Shown: piece by piece, positions 26,180-34,385 of the stretch
How positions within the stretch are numbered: the first letter of the stretch is position 1
How the letters are laid out: each line of letters opens with the position of its first letter
From: Paenibacillus sp. J45TS6
GTDB lineage: Bacteria; Bacillota; Bacilli; Paenibacillales; Paenibacillaceae
Assembly (NCBI RefSeq): GCF_018403285.1
Contig: NZ_BOSJ01000004.1
Location: 1 to 64,000 of the forward strand
DNA: 64,000 nucleotides
Direction: 5' to 3'
Program-made: the position numbers and the translations under genes
Notes under the pieces: generated by a model
What the model saw: the letters and a program-made list of their open reading frames with translations, nothing else
Told to the model about the DNA's origin: nothing
The model's database searches: none

Positions 26180-27010
26180 ATGAAGCCGATCAAAAGGTCT
26201 AAACTCCGTATTAAGCTCGGAACGGCATATTATCGTAGTAGACGATATGTAGAGTGGTATTTTGGAGGAACTCGGTTCGCTCAAAAACAAAGCAGCACCG
26301 TATTGCCATATAAAGTTGCATCCCATAAGACTCCGCTGTTGAGAAAGTTAAAGGATGTAGATATGTGGCTGCAACATAACAAGATCATCAATTTAAAAAT
26401 TGCAATGAAACGTTTGAATGGGATTATCATTCAGCCTGGGGAAACATTTTCTTATTGGAAGCTAATCGGCAATCCAAACCGCAGAAAGGGATATGTGGAA
26501 GGAATGGTTTTGTTCTATGGTGGCTTTAAACCCGGAATTGGGGGCGGCTTGTGTCAGTTGTCGAATCTCCTCTACTGGATTACCTTACATACCCCTATGC
26601 AGATAACGGAGAGGCATCGACATAGCTATGATGTGTTCCCTGACTCAGGCCGAAGTCAGCCATTTGGAAGTGGAGCAACCTGCGCCTATAACTATCTCGA
26701 TTTGAGAATTACCAATCCTACTGACCGGCCGTACCAGCTTACTCTACAAATCACAGATGAATTTCTAATCGGTTCATGGAATAGTGTAGTTCCACAGGAG
26801 CTGACCTATGAAGTGTATGAGAAGGAGCATCGGATTACTCAGGAACACTGGGGCGGACATATGAGACATAACCTGCTATACCGGCGAGTATGGAATCAGC
26901 AGGAGGAACTGATTGATGATCAGTATATTACAGAGAATCATGCGCTGATGATGTATCAGCCATTTTTGAAATCGGAGAATGAGGTAAATGAACAGCAGGA
27001 GCAAGCTTAG
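26180..27010 (+). CDS. VanW-family protein
   Basis: A 276-aa protein with the VanW domain at about residues 70-200: RLNGIIIQPGETFSYWKLIG, GGFKPGIGGGLCQLSNLLYW, RHRHSYDVFPDSGRSQPFGS and ATCAYNYLDLRI are all typical. VanW was named from vancomycin-resistance clusters, but its biochemical role is unknown and no van genes are present here. There is no signal peptide; the N-terminus is strongly basic. Expressed with the small membrane gene upstream. Confidence 0.85.
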   Translation: MKPIKRSKLRIKLGTAYYRSRRYVEWYFGGTRFAQKQSSTVLPYKVASHKTPLLRKLKDVDMWLQHNKIINLKIAMKRLNGIIIQPGETFSYWKLIGNPNRRKGYVEGMVLFYGGFKPGIGGGLCQLSNLLYWITLHTPMQITERHRHSYDVFPDSGRSQPFGSGATCAYNYLDLRITNPTDRPYQLTLQITDEFLIGSWNSVVPQELTYEVYEKEHRITQEHWGGHMRHNLLYRRVWNQQEELIDDQYITENHALMMYQPFLKSENEVNEQQEQA

Positions 27011-27073
27011 GATCACCTTGAAGGGCTGAATGTAATTCTCCAGCTATAAGGACAAATAGGTAGGAGGTTGAGC

Positions 27074-27511
27074 GTGAGAAGGAAGGACAGAATGCGGAGA
27101 TCAGGTGGTTTTCTACTTTTATTCGTATGTTTCCTATGTGCTGTGTTTTTACAAGGCTGTACTTCTTCTCGTCCAGCTCTTCAGGGGACAACATTATCCG
27201 AGATCTATCCAGGTGATATAACAAAGGTGGACAGAGTAGAACTGCTTGATGGAACAACGGGTAGAACAAAATGGCTGGATGATCCGGGTGAGATCCGTCT
27301 ATGGATTGGAGGTTTAAACGATGTGGTACTCATTCCAGAAGAGAATCAGGAGGGAAGTGTCGGCGGGATGTATGTAATCGGATTCTACGAAGGTGAAGAT
27401 AGAAAACTTTGGTTTAGTCCGCAATCCATAGAAGATGTTTATTATGAAACAAACGAGCTTTTTACAGGTCAAATTCAGTTACTATTCGAGCGTGAATTCA
27501 GTACACCGTAA
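27074..27511 (+). CDS. Lipoprotein, unknown
   Basis: A 145-aa protein with a basic start, hydrophobic stretch FLLLFVCFLCAVF and lipobox LQGC (Cys near residue 29), so it should be lipid-anchored outside the membrane. Start GTG 27074 follows AGGAGG (27062-27067) by six bases; TTG 27068 is too close. The mature part has repeated acidic/aromatic strands but no family I know. Confidence 0.65.
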   Translation: MRRKDRMRRSGGFLLLFVCFLCAVFLQGCTSSRPALQGTTLSEIYPGDITKVDRVELLDGTTGRTKWLDDPGEIRLWIGGLNDVVLIPEENQEGSVGGMYVIGFYEGEDRKLWFSPQSIEDVYYETNELFTGQIQLLFEREFSTP

Positions 27512-27573
27512 GGAAGGGTAACGTCAGGAAAGGTCTCAATACATAAGTGAAAATTCGTAGGGGGAATGCTCAG

Positions 27574-28245
27574 ATGGAACATATTAAAGCGGTTATTTTT
27601 GACCTAGACAATACGTTGCTGGATCGAACGACGACCTTTCGAAAGTTTGCAGAAGGGTTTATGAAGCAATATTTTAGGCATATCGAATCAACGGATCTAT
27701 GGCTTGAGCAAATGATTGAGCGTGATGAGGATGGATATAAAAATAAGCCTGTGCTATTCGCAGAACTGCTGAGCGAATTCCCTTGGAACAACGAACAAAA
27801 TAAACCGCTCGTAGATGATCTGATGAAATACTATGCTGAGAACTACGTAATAAGTGCTGTCCTTATGGAACAGGCAGAAGAAGTCATTGCTTACGCGAAA
27901 GAAAAGTATAAGACAGGGATCATTACGAATGGCAGGAATGCGGTCCAGTATGGCAAAATTGATCATCTCGGGTTAAGAGAACAATTTGATGTGATTGTGG
28001 TGTCCGAGGAGGCGGGATGCAAGAAACCGGACCCACGTATTTTTCAAGTGGCATTAGAGCGGCTAAACGTAAAACCTGAGGAATGTTTATTTATTGGAGA
28101 TCATCCGATTAATGATGTGGAGGGGGCGCACACGCTGGGAATGCATACGATCTGGATGAGGGTTAACCAGCCTTGGTGTGAGGCGAACAAGGCAAAACCA
28201 CTGCACACCATCAATCAGATTGGGGAACTGCTACGCATAATGTAA
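27574..28245 (+). CDS. HAD-superfamily hydrolase
   Basis: A 223-aa HAD-IA phosphatase: motif I IFDLDNTLLDR, motif II TNGRN, motif III CKKPDPRIF, motif IV FIGDHPINDVEGA. Resembles the YjjG/YsaA-type group acting on small phosphate esters. AGGGGGA lies eight bases before ATG 27574; the frame extends to 27547 without support. Confidence 0.85.
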   Translation: MEHIKAVIFDLDNTLLDRTTTFRKFAEGFMKQYFRHIESTDLWLEQMIERDEDGYKNKPVLFAELLSEFPWNNEQNKPLVDDLMKYYAENYVISAVLMEQAEEVIAYAKEKYKTGIITNGRNAVQYGKIDHLGLREQFDVIVVSEEAGCKKPDPRIFQVALERLNVKPEECLFIGDHPINDVEGAHTLGMHTIWMRVNQPWCEANKAKPLHTINQIGELLRIM

Positions 28246-28297
28246 TTCTCTTCCTTCTTTCTTAACTGGTTAACTTCATTAACTTCTGACCCTATTC

Positions 28298-28525
28298 TTA
28301 ATTTTCACTTTCTTTCTGGACAGCCACAGCGTAGAAATAACTAAGCATCGAGATGATTTGAACGATGGTAAGTGGATCTCTCCAATGACCGGCTTGTAAA
28401 GAAAGGATTGTAGAAGTGAAAAACACGAGTAAAGAAAAATACTTCAAATAATTCTGGCTTCCCATTCGGAAAATGAGCAAGACACAGAATAACAGGGCAA
28501 TACAAAGCAAGACGATCATGATCAT
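28298..28525 (-). CDS. Small three-helix membrane protein
   Basis: A 75-aa hydrophobic protein with segments MIMIVLLCIALLFCVLLIF, YFSLLVFFTSTILSL and a third near TIVQIISMLSYFYAVAV. AAAGGAGT lies seven bases upstream of ATG 28525, fixing the start; the longer frame to 28600 has no ribosome binding site. Not recognised. Confidence 0.65.
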   Translation of the reverse strand: MIMIVLLCIALLFCVLLIFRMGSQNYLKYFSLLVFFTSTILSLQAGHWRDPLTIVQIISMLSYFYAVAVQKESEN

Positions 28526-28671
28526 GGGTAAAACTCCTTTACTATTCATGAATACAACGATGCTAATATTAGTAAATATTTTATTGGGATTATATAACAA
28601 ATATTAAAAGAGTGTCTATGTTTGATTTATTATGGGATGTCAATTGTGACTGTAGAGACGAGGTGATAGCG

Positions 28672-29091
28672 TTGACAGTTTTGTATCCGATTCAGATTAA
28701 TGAAGTACTAAAAAGACACGAAGTTCCTGAACTCAGAGGTAAAGTGGGCTGGGGGAGAAGGGAGGAAGATTATCCTGCTCTACTAGATCATTGCCTGCTA
28801 TGGGCAACTGCCCGAAATGAACAAGGAAGATTGGTCGCCTTTGGTTATATTACCGGACCGGGTGAAGCTTTTGAACATGGATACATGGAGGATGTGATGG
28901 TTGATCCAGAAGAGCAGGGCAAGGGGATAGGGAAATCGCTTGTTCAGTCATTGCTACAGGCAGCGGAAGATTGCGGAATTTCGATTGTGACTGTCAATTA
29001 CAGCAAGCAGCATGAGTCCTTTTATAAAGAATGTGGGTTTACACCTTGCGGCGGTGCAGTATGGAGGTCTAGAAAGGAACAAGAGGAATGA
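28672..29091 (+). CDS. GNAT-family N-acetyltransferase
   Basis: A 139-aa acetyltransferase with the CoA loop VDPEEQGKGIGKSLVQ and a C-terminal HESFYKECGFTPCGGAVW. The frame is open to 28612, but GAGGTGA (28660-28666) points to TTG 28672, giving the start LTVLYPIQINEVLKRHEVPE that matches this group. It overlaps the following gene by four bases (ATGA). Confidence 0.75.
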   Translation: MTVLYPIQINEVLKRHEVPELRGKVGWGRREEDYPALLDHCLLWATARNEQGRLVAFGYITGPGEAFEHGYMEDVMVDPEEQGKGIGKSLVQSLLQAAEDCGISIVTVNYSKQHESFYKECGFTPCGGAVWRSRKEQEE

Positions 29092-29700
29092 GGATACAAG
29101 CGGCTCGCAAACTAAAAATAGGCGCTGGTGTGTTGCTTGTAGTGATCGGTGTCTTCCTTATCCTATCTGGTAACTCAGGAAACAAGGAGGAATCAGAGAT
29201 TCTTACCTCAGCCCAGTCTATTCCCCTAGAAAAGACAGAACTGTATTTAATGAATGGCGTTGGAGAACGGTGGGAAGTCCAGGACTATATGATCCTAATT
29301 AGCAATGGACAAATCCTAAGAGGTAATGCAGAGCTTACTTACACAGGAGATCCAAGCGATTTGGCTCAAACACGTAATTTTGAAATTAGTTTTTACGAAA
29401 TGAATGAGGGACAAGAGAGAGGGAGTTTTTTCGCGAGAGTATCATCTAGTCAGCAGTAGCAGAACAGTAGATAACCCTCTTAATATTATAGAAAATGCAA
29501 AAAATCTCGGTACTAACGTTCACGAGTATTCTTATGACGAGTTAAATAAGGATGAGGGCACCTATGAGTCTACTTTTGCTGAAATTATATGGGATGACGA
29601 AATGGGAAAGATTCATAAAGAAGTGGTGGATCTGAGCATACGTAGACAAGTAAAGGTAGATCATTATTCAGAAAAAGAGGCATCTTCTGAAAATAAGTAG
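29088..29700 (+). pseudogene. Membrane-anchored protein gene with frameshift
   Basis: The first frame (29088-29459) gives a basic N-terminus, one membrane segment (IGAGVLLVVIGVFLILSG) and an extracytoplasmic domain up to FYEMNEGQERGSF, then out-of-frame residues to a stop. The second frame resumes at about 29425 as VFSREYHLVSSSRTVDNPLN and runs to 29700. Removing one T from the run 29426-29431 joins them into about 203 aa. So this is one gene with a +1 insertion in a homopolymer: a real frameshift, a slippage site or a sequencing error. Translation is coupled to the GNAT gene by ATGA. Family not recognised. Confidence 0.65.
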
Positions 29701-29771
29701 GAACTCGTCTTTCGTGAGATGTTAATTAGAGCTTTACATATAACTAGAGAGTATTAGAAATGAGGACATGT

Positions 29772-30149
29772 ATGAACTTATTTTCAAAGCGTAGTTTCTT
29801 TATTCTATCCGCGATTACCTGCATATTCTTTATCTCAGGTTGTGGGGGCCCAAGTAGACAAGATGTTATGAAATATTTAGAACCTTCCGGACAAGAAAAG
29901 TATGCTGTCCATTTTTTTTACCAAGATAGCTTGCCCATGACGGAAACAAATGAATTAAATATCTTTCATAACTCTCATCCTATTTTTCTAGATACCATTA
30001 ATAAAATTCAATTTTGGAATCAAGACATAGAACCTTATAAGAGATGGGCCAAGGTACTTGGTATTAAGGATTTTCCCAAGTATTTGGTCATGGATGCAGA
30101 AGGGATCGTATTAGAAACTCCCTATTTAAGCAGAGTAAAAGAATTTTAA
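29772..30149 (+). CDS. Small lipoprotein, unknown
   Basis: A 125-aa protein with lipobox ISGC (Cys about residue 24) and a mature part ending KVLGIKDFPKYLVMDAEGIV, which resembles the end of a thioredoxin-like fold. ATG 29772 has GAGG nearby; ATG 29760 is the alternative. After KEF the frame stops at 30147, but the sequence shifted by one base continues LTEELLPKDTDSN to a stop at 30185, so the C-terminus may be frameshifted. Confidence 0.6.
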   Translation: MNLFSKRSFFILSAITCIFFISGCGGPSRQDVMKYLEPSGQEKYAVHFFYQDSLPMTETNELNIFHNSHPIFLDTINKIQFWNQDIEPYKRWAKVLGIKDFPKYLVMDAEGIVLETPYLSRVKEF

Positions 30150-30210
30150 CGGAAGAATTATTGCCAAAAGACACTGATTCGAATTAGTAAATAACCACAG
30201 TAAAAAATCA

Positions 30211-30248
30211 AAAAAAAGGGGAGTCAGAATGAATTCTGATTCCCCTTT
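30211..30248. terminator. Terminator between convergent genes
   Basis: AAAGGGGAGTCAGAAT pairs with ATTCTGATTCCCCTTT (one G-T pair). On the minus strand it is followed by seven T, so it chiefly ends the cypC transcript. Confidence 0.85.
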
Positions 30249-30285
30249 GTAATGACACTATTCTTGCAGCTAAATTAAACAAATC

Positions 30286-31542
30286 TTACTTCGATCTTAC
30301 ATTTTTAAGCACAATGTTGCTGTGAGGCAGTGACGGTATGTCGTTAAAGCTATAACTGAAGTCTTGTTCTGGGATCTCATAACTCATTTTATTAGCAAGG
30401 TAGTCGAGGCTTTCCTTCATAATCTCAATCGTAATAAACTCCCCAGCACAGCGATGCCCTGTATCGTAATCACCGCCGCCTTGCGGGATGAAATTAAACG
30501 GGGTTCCTCTCCAGTCTTTAAAACGATCCGGTCTAAACTGCTCCGGCTGATCCCACAAATCAGGATGGTGATTGGTACCATACAGATCGAGTAGTGTAAG
30601 TTCACCCTTCTTAAATTCATAGCCTTGCCATGTGAAATCTTCCTTCACTCTTGCTCCGCTAAAAGGGAAGAATGGATAAAAACGTCGGACTTCCTGAACA
30701 AAGTTTTGTAAGTAAGTTTCATCGCCGGAGGCTAGTTTTTCACGTTCTTCCGGTTGCTGAATAACAGCTAAGGCCGTAAAAGTAATATAGATGGAGACTG
30801 CTACAATGGGCCGAATGATATTAAGAACTTCAACGGATGCCGTCTCCGGATCAAGCAGCTCTCCCGTTAGGTCACGATGCCAAGAGAAGGTGTAGAGCGC
30901 TGTATCTTCTGCTGGATGAATCTTGCCTTCGCGTACTTCTTCCACAAGAGCTGTTATCCATTTCTCTGCTTTGGAACGTGCTCGTTTACCCTTCATATGC
31001 GCTACGCCTATCGCAGCAGTTGCTTCTATCATGGCACCGAGCCACTCACTTTTTTCCTTCACTTCATCGATTGCTAGAGGGACACCTGCCCATTCACAGG
31101 CAATACGGCACAGAAGCTCCTGTGATTCCTCATAGATTTCGATTTCTTTTTTGGTTTCCCAGCGGCCCACGGCAAGACCCCAATGTTTGCTCGTAATCTC
31201 TCTTATTTTCTGAAGACCTTCACGAGACATAAGGGACATAAACATCGCTTTCCGGTGATGGTGTTCTTCTCCATCTAAGGTTTGCACTCCGTTCTCACCA
31301 AAAAGCGTTTTCAATACTCGCTTGGGAGCTGCACCCTCTCTAACAAATTTCTCATTGTCATAAAAAAGCTGAGCAGCTTCTTCCCCGCGCATGCAGATCG
31401 CTTTTTCCCCAAGCAACCGTGTCTCAAACAGGTTGGATTGAAATCCAATCGCGCGGTTTGTGATATATAAGTAACCTTCTTTGAGAACGTTTAGCGTATT
31501 ATCCAATCCTTCTTCTTTTGGAAATGATCTGGTTTCTTCCAT
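30286..31542 (-). CDS. cypC: Fatty-acid peroxygenase, cytochrome P450 CYP152
   Basis: A 418-aa cytochrome P450 of the CYP152 group (B. subtilis CypC/YbdT, P450-BSbeta), which uses H2O2 to hydroxylate fatty acids without a reductase. Seen: VQTLDGEEHHHRKAM, the substrate-carboxylate Arg-Pro pair in NIIRPIVAVSIY that replaces the usual acid-alcohol pair, ExxR as EVRR, and the heme-binding segment PQGGGDYDTGHRCAGE with the Cys ligand. ATG 31542 is preferred over GTG 31554, which overlaps the AGGAGG at 31559-31554. Single gene. Confidence 0.92.
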   Translation of the reverse strand: MEETRSFPKEEGLDNTLNVLKEGYLYITNRAIGFQSNLFETRLLGEKAICMRGEEAAQLFYDNEKFVREGAAPKRVLKTLFGENGVQTLDGEEHHHRKAMFMSLMSREGLQKIREITSKHWGLAVGRWETKKEIEIYEESQELLCRIACEWAGVPLAIDEVKEKSEWLGAMIEATAAIGVAHMKGKRARSKAEKWITALVEEVREGKIHPAEDTALYTFSWHRDLTGELLDPETASVEVLNIIRPIVAVSIYITFTALAVIQQPEEREKLASGDETYLQNFVQEVRRFYPFFPFSGARVKEDFTWQGYEFKKGELTLLDLYGTNHHPDLWDQPEQFRPDRFKDWRGTPFNFIPQGGGDYDTGHRCAGEFITIEIMKESLDYLANKMSYEIPEQDFSYSFNDIPSLPHSNIVLKNVRSK

Positions 31543-31699
31543 TTGATATGACACCTCCTGAATTTGAATTCTATGTACACTTGTATTATTAGATTAATAC
31601 CCGAATATGAATTCTTTATAACAGAAGGTGAGAAGGAGAAGGGCTATTTTCGCATGTTACTCATTTCCAAGAGCTTATATACTAATTTCAATTCCTTAT

Positions 31700-32437
31700 T
31701 TATGTAGTCGTTTTACTGCTGACCGCTACGGTCCCTGCAGGGATTGAATGAGCATGGTAGCTGCCATCTTCTCTAATTTCTAATGCATTTAATTGTTTTC
31801 CATAAGCACAGGCTCCATCAATACCGATTTTATCTTTCTGAAACCAAATATCAGCCCGCTCGTGTAAATGGACGGTAGGCGTATGTCCGAAGACAACGAT
31901 TTTGTCGAGATTCGTAGCCTGATCATGAAACATCTCTCTAATCCAAATAAAATCATCTTCGGGTTGCTCTTTAAAGTCGGCATAAAAAGGATTGATGCCT
32001 GCGTGTACAAAGAGATGGGTAGCGTTTTCATAATATAAAGGCAAAGAAGTAAGGAATTCTAGATGGTGGGAAAAATGTGTTTTAATAAAAGCTTTTGCTT
32101 GTTCATAAGTTTCCTGATTCAGCTCTTCAGGAGAGCAGGATAAATCACAGTAACTGGCTAACGTTTGACGAGCACCATTTCTAATCCACCGTGCATCTTC
32201 ATCCTTTAAAATAGCATCGAGAAACAGTTGATCATGATTGCCTTTGAGAACAATGACCCCATGATCACGGTGAAGTGTCATGACTTGGTCTACGACCTCT
32301 TTACTGCGTGGGCCACGATCCACGTAATCTCCTAAAAGTATAAGCTGATCTTGCTCGGGCTGATATTTTACTTTGTGGAGTAAGGCGTTAAATTCGTCAT
32401 AACACCCATGTAAATCACTGATAACAATGGTTCTGAT
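31700..32437 (-). CDS. PPP-type metallophosphatase; apparent ATC start
   Basis: A calcineurin-like phosphoesterase of about 245 aa (PP1-like/ApaH-PrpE class). Metal and catalytic motifs are complete: ISDLHGCYDE, LLGDYVDRGP, LKGNHD and FGHTPTV, plus HAGI. Substrates could be phosphoproteins or dinucleoside tetraphosphates. Homologues start M-RTIVISDxHG; here that codon is ATC (32437-32435), eight bases after a perfect AAAGGAG (32452-32446). The nearest normal starts are GTG 32446, buried in that site, and ATG 32485, which has no good site and would add an odd hydrophobic tail. Confidence 0.8.
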   Translation of the reverse strand: MRTIVISDLHGCYDEFNALLHKVKYQPEQDQLILLGDYVDRGPRSKEVVDQVMTLHRDHGVIVLKGNHDQLFLDAILKDEDARWIRNGARQTLASYCDLSCSPEELNQETYEQAKAFIKTHFSHHLEFLTSLPLYYENATHLFVHAGINPFYADFKEQPEDDFIWIREMFHDQATNLDKIVVFGHTPTVHLHERADIWFQKDKIGIDGACAYGKQLNALEIREDGSYHAHSIPAGTVAVSSKTTT

Positions 32438-32601
32438 ACCGAGCACTCCTTTCAAAAGATAGATGAAAACAAAGCCAGATTTCATTATTTTCCATTATAT
32501 CTGAATCAAACGGATTTTGGGATATTTTAATCTATCGTTTATAAAATCCTCTATACGTTTAATTAGTTAACAACAACGAAATATAAAGGGAGAGAGCAAA
32601 C

Positions 32602-32736
32602 ATGGCAGATAATAGAGAGCGCCCGACAAATCGCAAGAAAAATATGACGATTATCGGTATAATCGCAGTGGTTCTTATCATAGCCGCATTCTTAATGAAT
32701 TACTTTGGTAACTATACAACAGTAACTGGCGGTTAG
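32602..32736 (+). CDS. Small single-pass membrane protein
   Basis: A 44-aa frame with AGGGAGA upstream of ATG 32602. It has a basic start (MADNRERPTNRKKN), one membrane helix (MTIIGIIAVVLIIAAFLM) and a short polar tail. A strong terminator follows, so it is an independent transcript. Function unknown. Confidence 0.6.
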   Translation: MADNRERPTNRKKNMTIIGIIAVVLIIAAFLMNYFGNYTTVTGG

Positions 32737-32782
32737 GTTAATTACATTATATAAATAAAGTAGATTGAGCTACATACGATAA

Positions 32783-32808
32783 GCCCTTGCTTTTAGCAAG
32801 GGCCTTTT
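32783..32808 (+). terminator. Intrinsic terminator
   Basis: GCCCTTGC pairs with GCAAGGGC around a TTTTA loop and is followed by TTTTT. Confidence 0.9.
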
Positions 32809-32887
32809 TGTATTTTCATAAATGAACAATAAAAACGTGGATTATCCATAAATTGTAAGATAAACTGATGAAAAGGAGGCAAGAGCA

Positions 32888-33463
32888 ATGAACCTCGCCA
32901 ATCGGATTACCATCATTAGAATCACAATGATTCCTTTGTTTATGCTCTGTTTTTATTTTTATTCCAATGTCGCAAGTTCGGAACAAGCACCGATCTGGAA
33001 TACAATGAGCTATGTCTTGACTGTATTCCTCTTTGTTCTTGCTGCGGGGACAGATAAGCTTGATGGTTATGTGGCTCGAAAATATAATCAAATTACGAAC
33101 TTGGGTAAGCTGCTTGACCCATTGGCAGATAAGTTGCTTATCTCTGCTGCCCTAATTATGATGGCAGAAGCAGGCATGGTTCCCGGATGGATGGCTGTCA
33201 TTATTATCGGCCGAGAATTCGCGATTACTGCTTTAAGAATGGCTGCTTCTGGGAGAGGGATTACTCTTGCGGCAGATCAGTTTGGTAAAATAAAAATGGT
33301 CCTGCAGGTAATCGCCATTACGGCTGTACTTTTACATAACTTTCCGTTCAGTATGTTTACGACTTTCCCTGTCGATCAGGCACTTTTAGTTGCAGCTACC
33401 TTCGTAACCCTGTTATCAGGATGTAACTATATCATCCGTAACCTGTCCTATTTTAAAAATTAA
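32888..33463 (+). CDS. pgsA: Phosphatidylglycerophosphate synthase
   Basis: CDP-diacylglycerol-glycerol-3-phosphate 3-phosphatidyltransferase, 191 aa, an integral membrane enzyme making the precursor of phosphatidylglycerol. It starts with MNLANRITIIRI, typical of PgsA, and carries the complete CDP-alcohol phosphotransferase motif DGYVAR...G...DPLAD (residues about 59-83). AAGGAGG precedes the ATG. Normal length. The genome may hold another copy; I cannot see that here. Confidence 0.9.
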   Translation: MNLANRITIIRITMIPLFMLCFYFYSNVASSEQAPIWNTMSYVLTVFLFVLAAGTDKLDGYVARKYNQITNLGKLLDPLADKLLISAALIMMAEAGMVPGWMAVIIIGREFAITALRMAASGRGITLAADQFGKIKMVLQVIAITAVLLHNFPFSMFTTFPVDQALLVAATFVTLLSGCNYIIRNLSYFKN

Positions 33464-33477
33464 GAGGTGAAAGAATA

Positions 33478-33891
33478 ATGCATGAATTACGTGAACGCAT
33501 CCCTACAAGGAAACCGGGAGTGTCCCTTTCGGATATTGCTTACACAGAGACAAAACTTCAAGCTTTATTTCCTACGCAATATAAAGAGCTCGTACAGCTG
33601 GTGAATCAAGCTGAAATTGATGAATGGATTCTCTATCCTATAAAAGACAACCAGCGGCTCGCTAAAACATCCGATGATATTATCCGAAATAACGAATTGA
33701 TAGATTTGAGTGATTTCCCAGAGCGTTATATTGCGATCGCTGAAGATGGAACAGGTGATCTTCTGTGCTATGTTGTAGGTGAACAAAATCAGATGAGCGA
33801 AACGATCTACTACTACAATCATAAGTCAAATGAAATGGAGCCGTTTTATGAGAATCTAGCATCCATGATTGTAGAATTACTGGAGGAATGA
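33478..33891 (+). CDS. SMI1/KNR4 (SUKH) family protein
   Basis: A 137-aa SUKH-fold protein: VSLSDIAYTETKLQALFPTQ at the start and ERYIAIAEDGTGDLLCY, the family's diagnostic strand. SUKH proteins often act as immunity proteins against contact-dependent nuclease toxins, but no toxin gene with an LXG, WXG or RHS architecture is present next to it. GAGGTGA precedes the ATG. It lies 15 bases after pgsA and 15 bases before the cupin gene, so the three may share a transcript. Confidence 0.75.
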   Translation: MHELRERIPTRKPGVSLSDIAYTETKLQALFPTQYKELVQLVNQAEIDEWILYPIKDNQRLAKTSDDIIRNNELIDLSDFPERYIAIAEDGTGDLLCYVVGEQNQMSETIYYYNHKSNEMEPFYENLASMIVELLEE

Positions 33892-33905
33892 TAGGTGATA
33901 ACATC

Positions 33906-34247
33906 ATGATAAGAAATAAAGAAACATCCGAACATTATATTTGGGGAGCAGGCTGTGATGGTTGGAAGCTTGTGAATGATTCGAGTTTAAGCATCATCCA
34001 TGAAAAGATGCCTCCTAGTACATGTGAATCAAGTCATTACCATGAGCTAGCAAGACAATTTTTCTTCATTCTCTCTGGCGCAGTAGAATTAGAGGTGGAT
34101 GGAGTTACCTACAGCCTCTCACAACAGGAAGGAATGGAAGTTCAAGCGGGAACTCCGCACCAAATCTTCAATCGTACGGAGGAAGATGCCGAGTTTCTCG
34201 TTATTTCTTCACCGAGATCAGCCGGAGATCGGGTGGAGCTTACCTAA
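33906..34247 (+). CDS. Cupin-domain protein
   Basis: A 113-aa single-domain cupin. Motif 1 is CESSHYHELARQFFFILSGA (with His pair and Glu/Gln) and motif 2 is MEVQAGTPHQIFN. Metal binding is likely; function unknown. ATG 33906 has AGGTGA seven bases upstream, better than ATG 33888, which overlaps the preceding stop. Confidence 0.8.
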   Translation: MIRNKETSEHYIWGAGCDGWKLVNDSSLSIIHEKMPPSTCESSHYHELARQFFFILSGAVELEVDGVTYSLSQQEGMEVQAGTPHQIFNRTEEDAEFLVISSPRSAGDRVELT

Positions 34248-34323
34248 TGAGAGGGAAATTCGCCATAGTGGTATTATCTGCTTCTAGTAGACAAGAGTAA
34301 AAAGACTTCTGGCATTTATAATC

Positions 34324-34356
34324 AAAAAGCCTCTCGTCCAAAGGACGAGAGGCTTT
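34324..34356. terminator. Terminator, both strands
   Basis: An 11-pair perfect stem GCCTCTCGTCC / GGACGAGAGGC with a 3-base loop has TTTTT on the minus side and TTT on the plus side. It ends the convergent cupin and phosphotransferase transcripts. Confidence 0.9.
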
Positions 34357-34385
34357 AGTGCTAATACCTAGGATATTTATCTTTA

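Noticed and set aside
26180-27010. Vancomycin resistance locus because of VanW
   Set aside because: No vanHAX, vanRS or vanY genes are nearby; VanW-domain proteins are widespread in sensitive Firmicutes.
29404-29700. Independent 98-aa gene
   Set aside because: It has no ribosome binding site and continues the preceding protein after a one-base shift; treated as the second half of a frameshifted gene.
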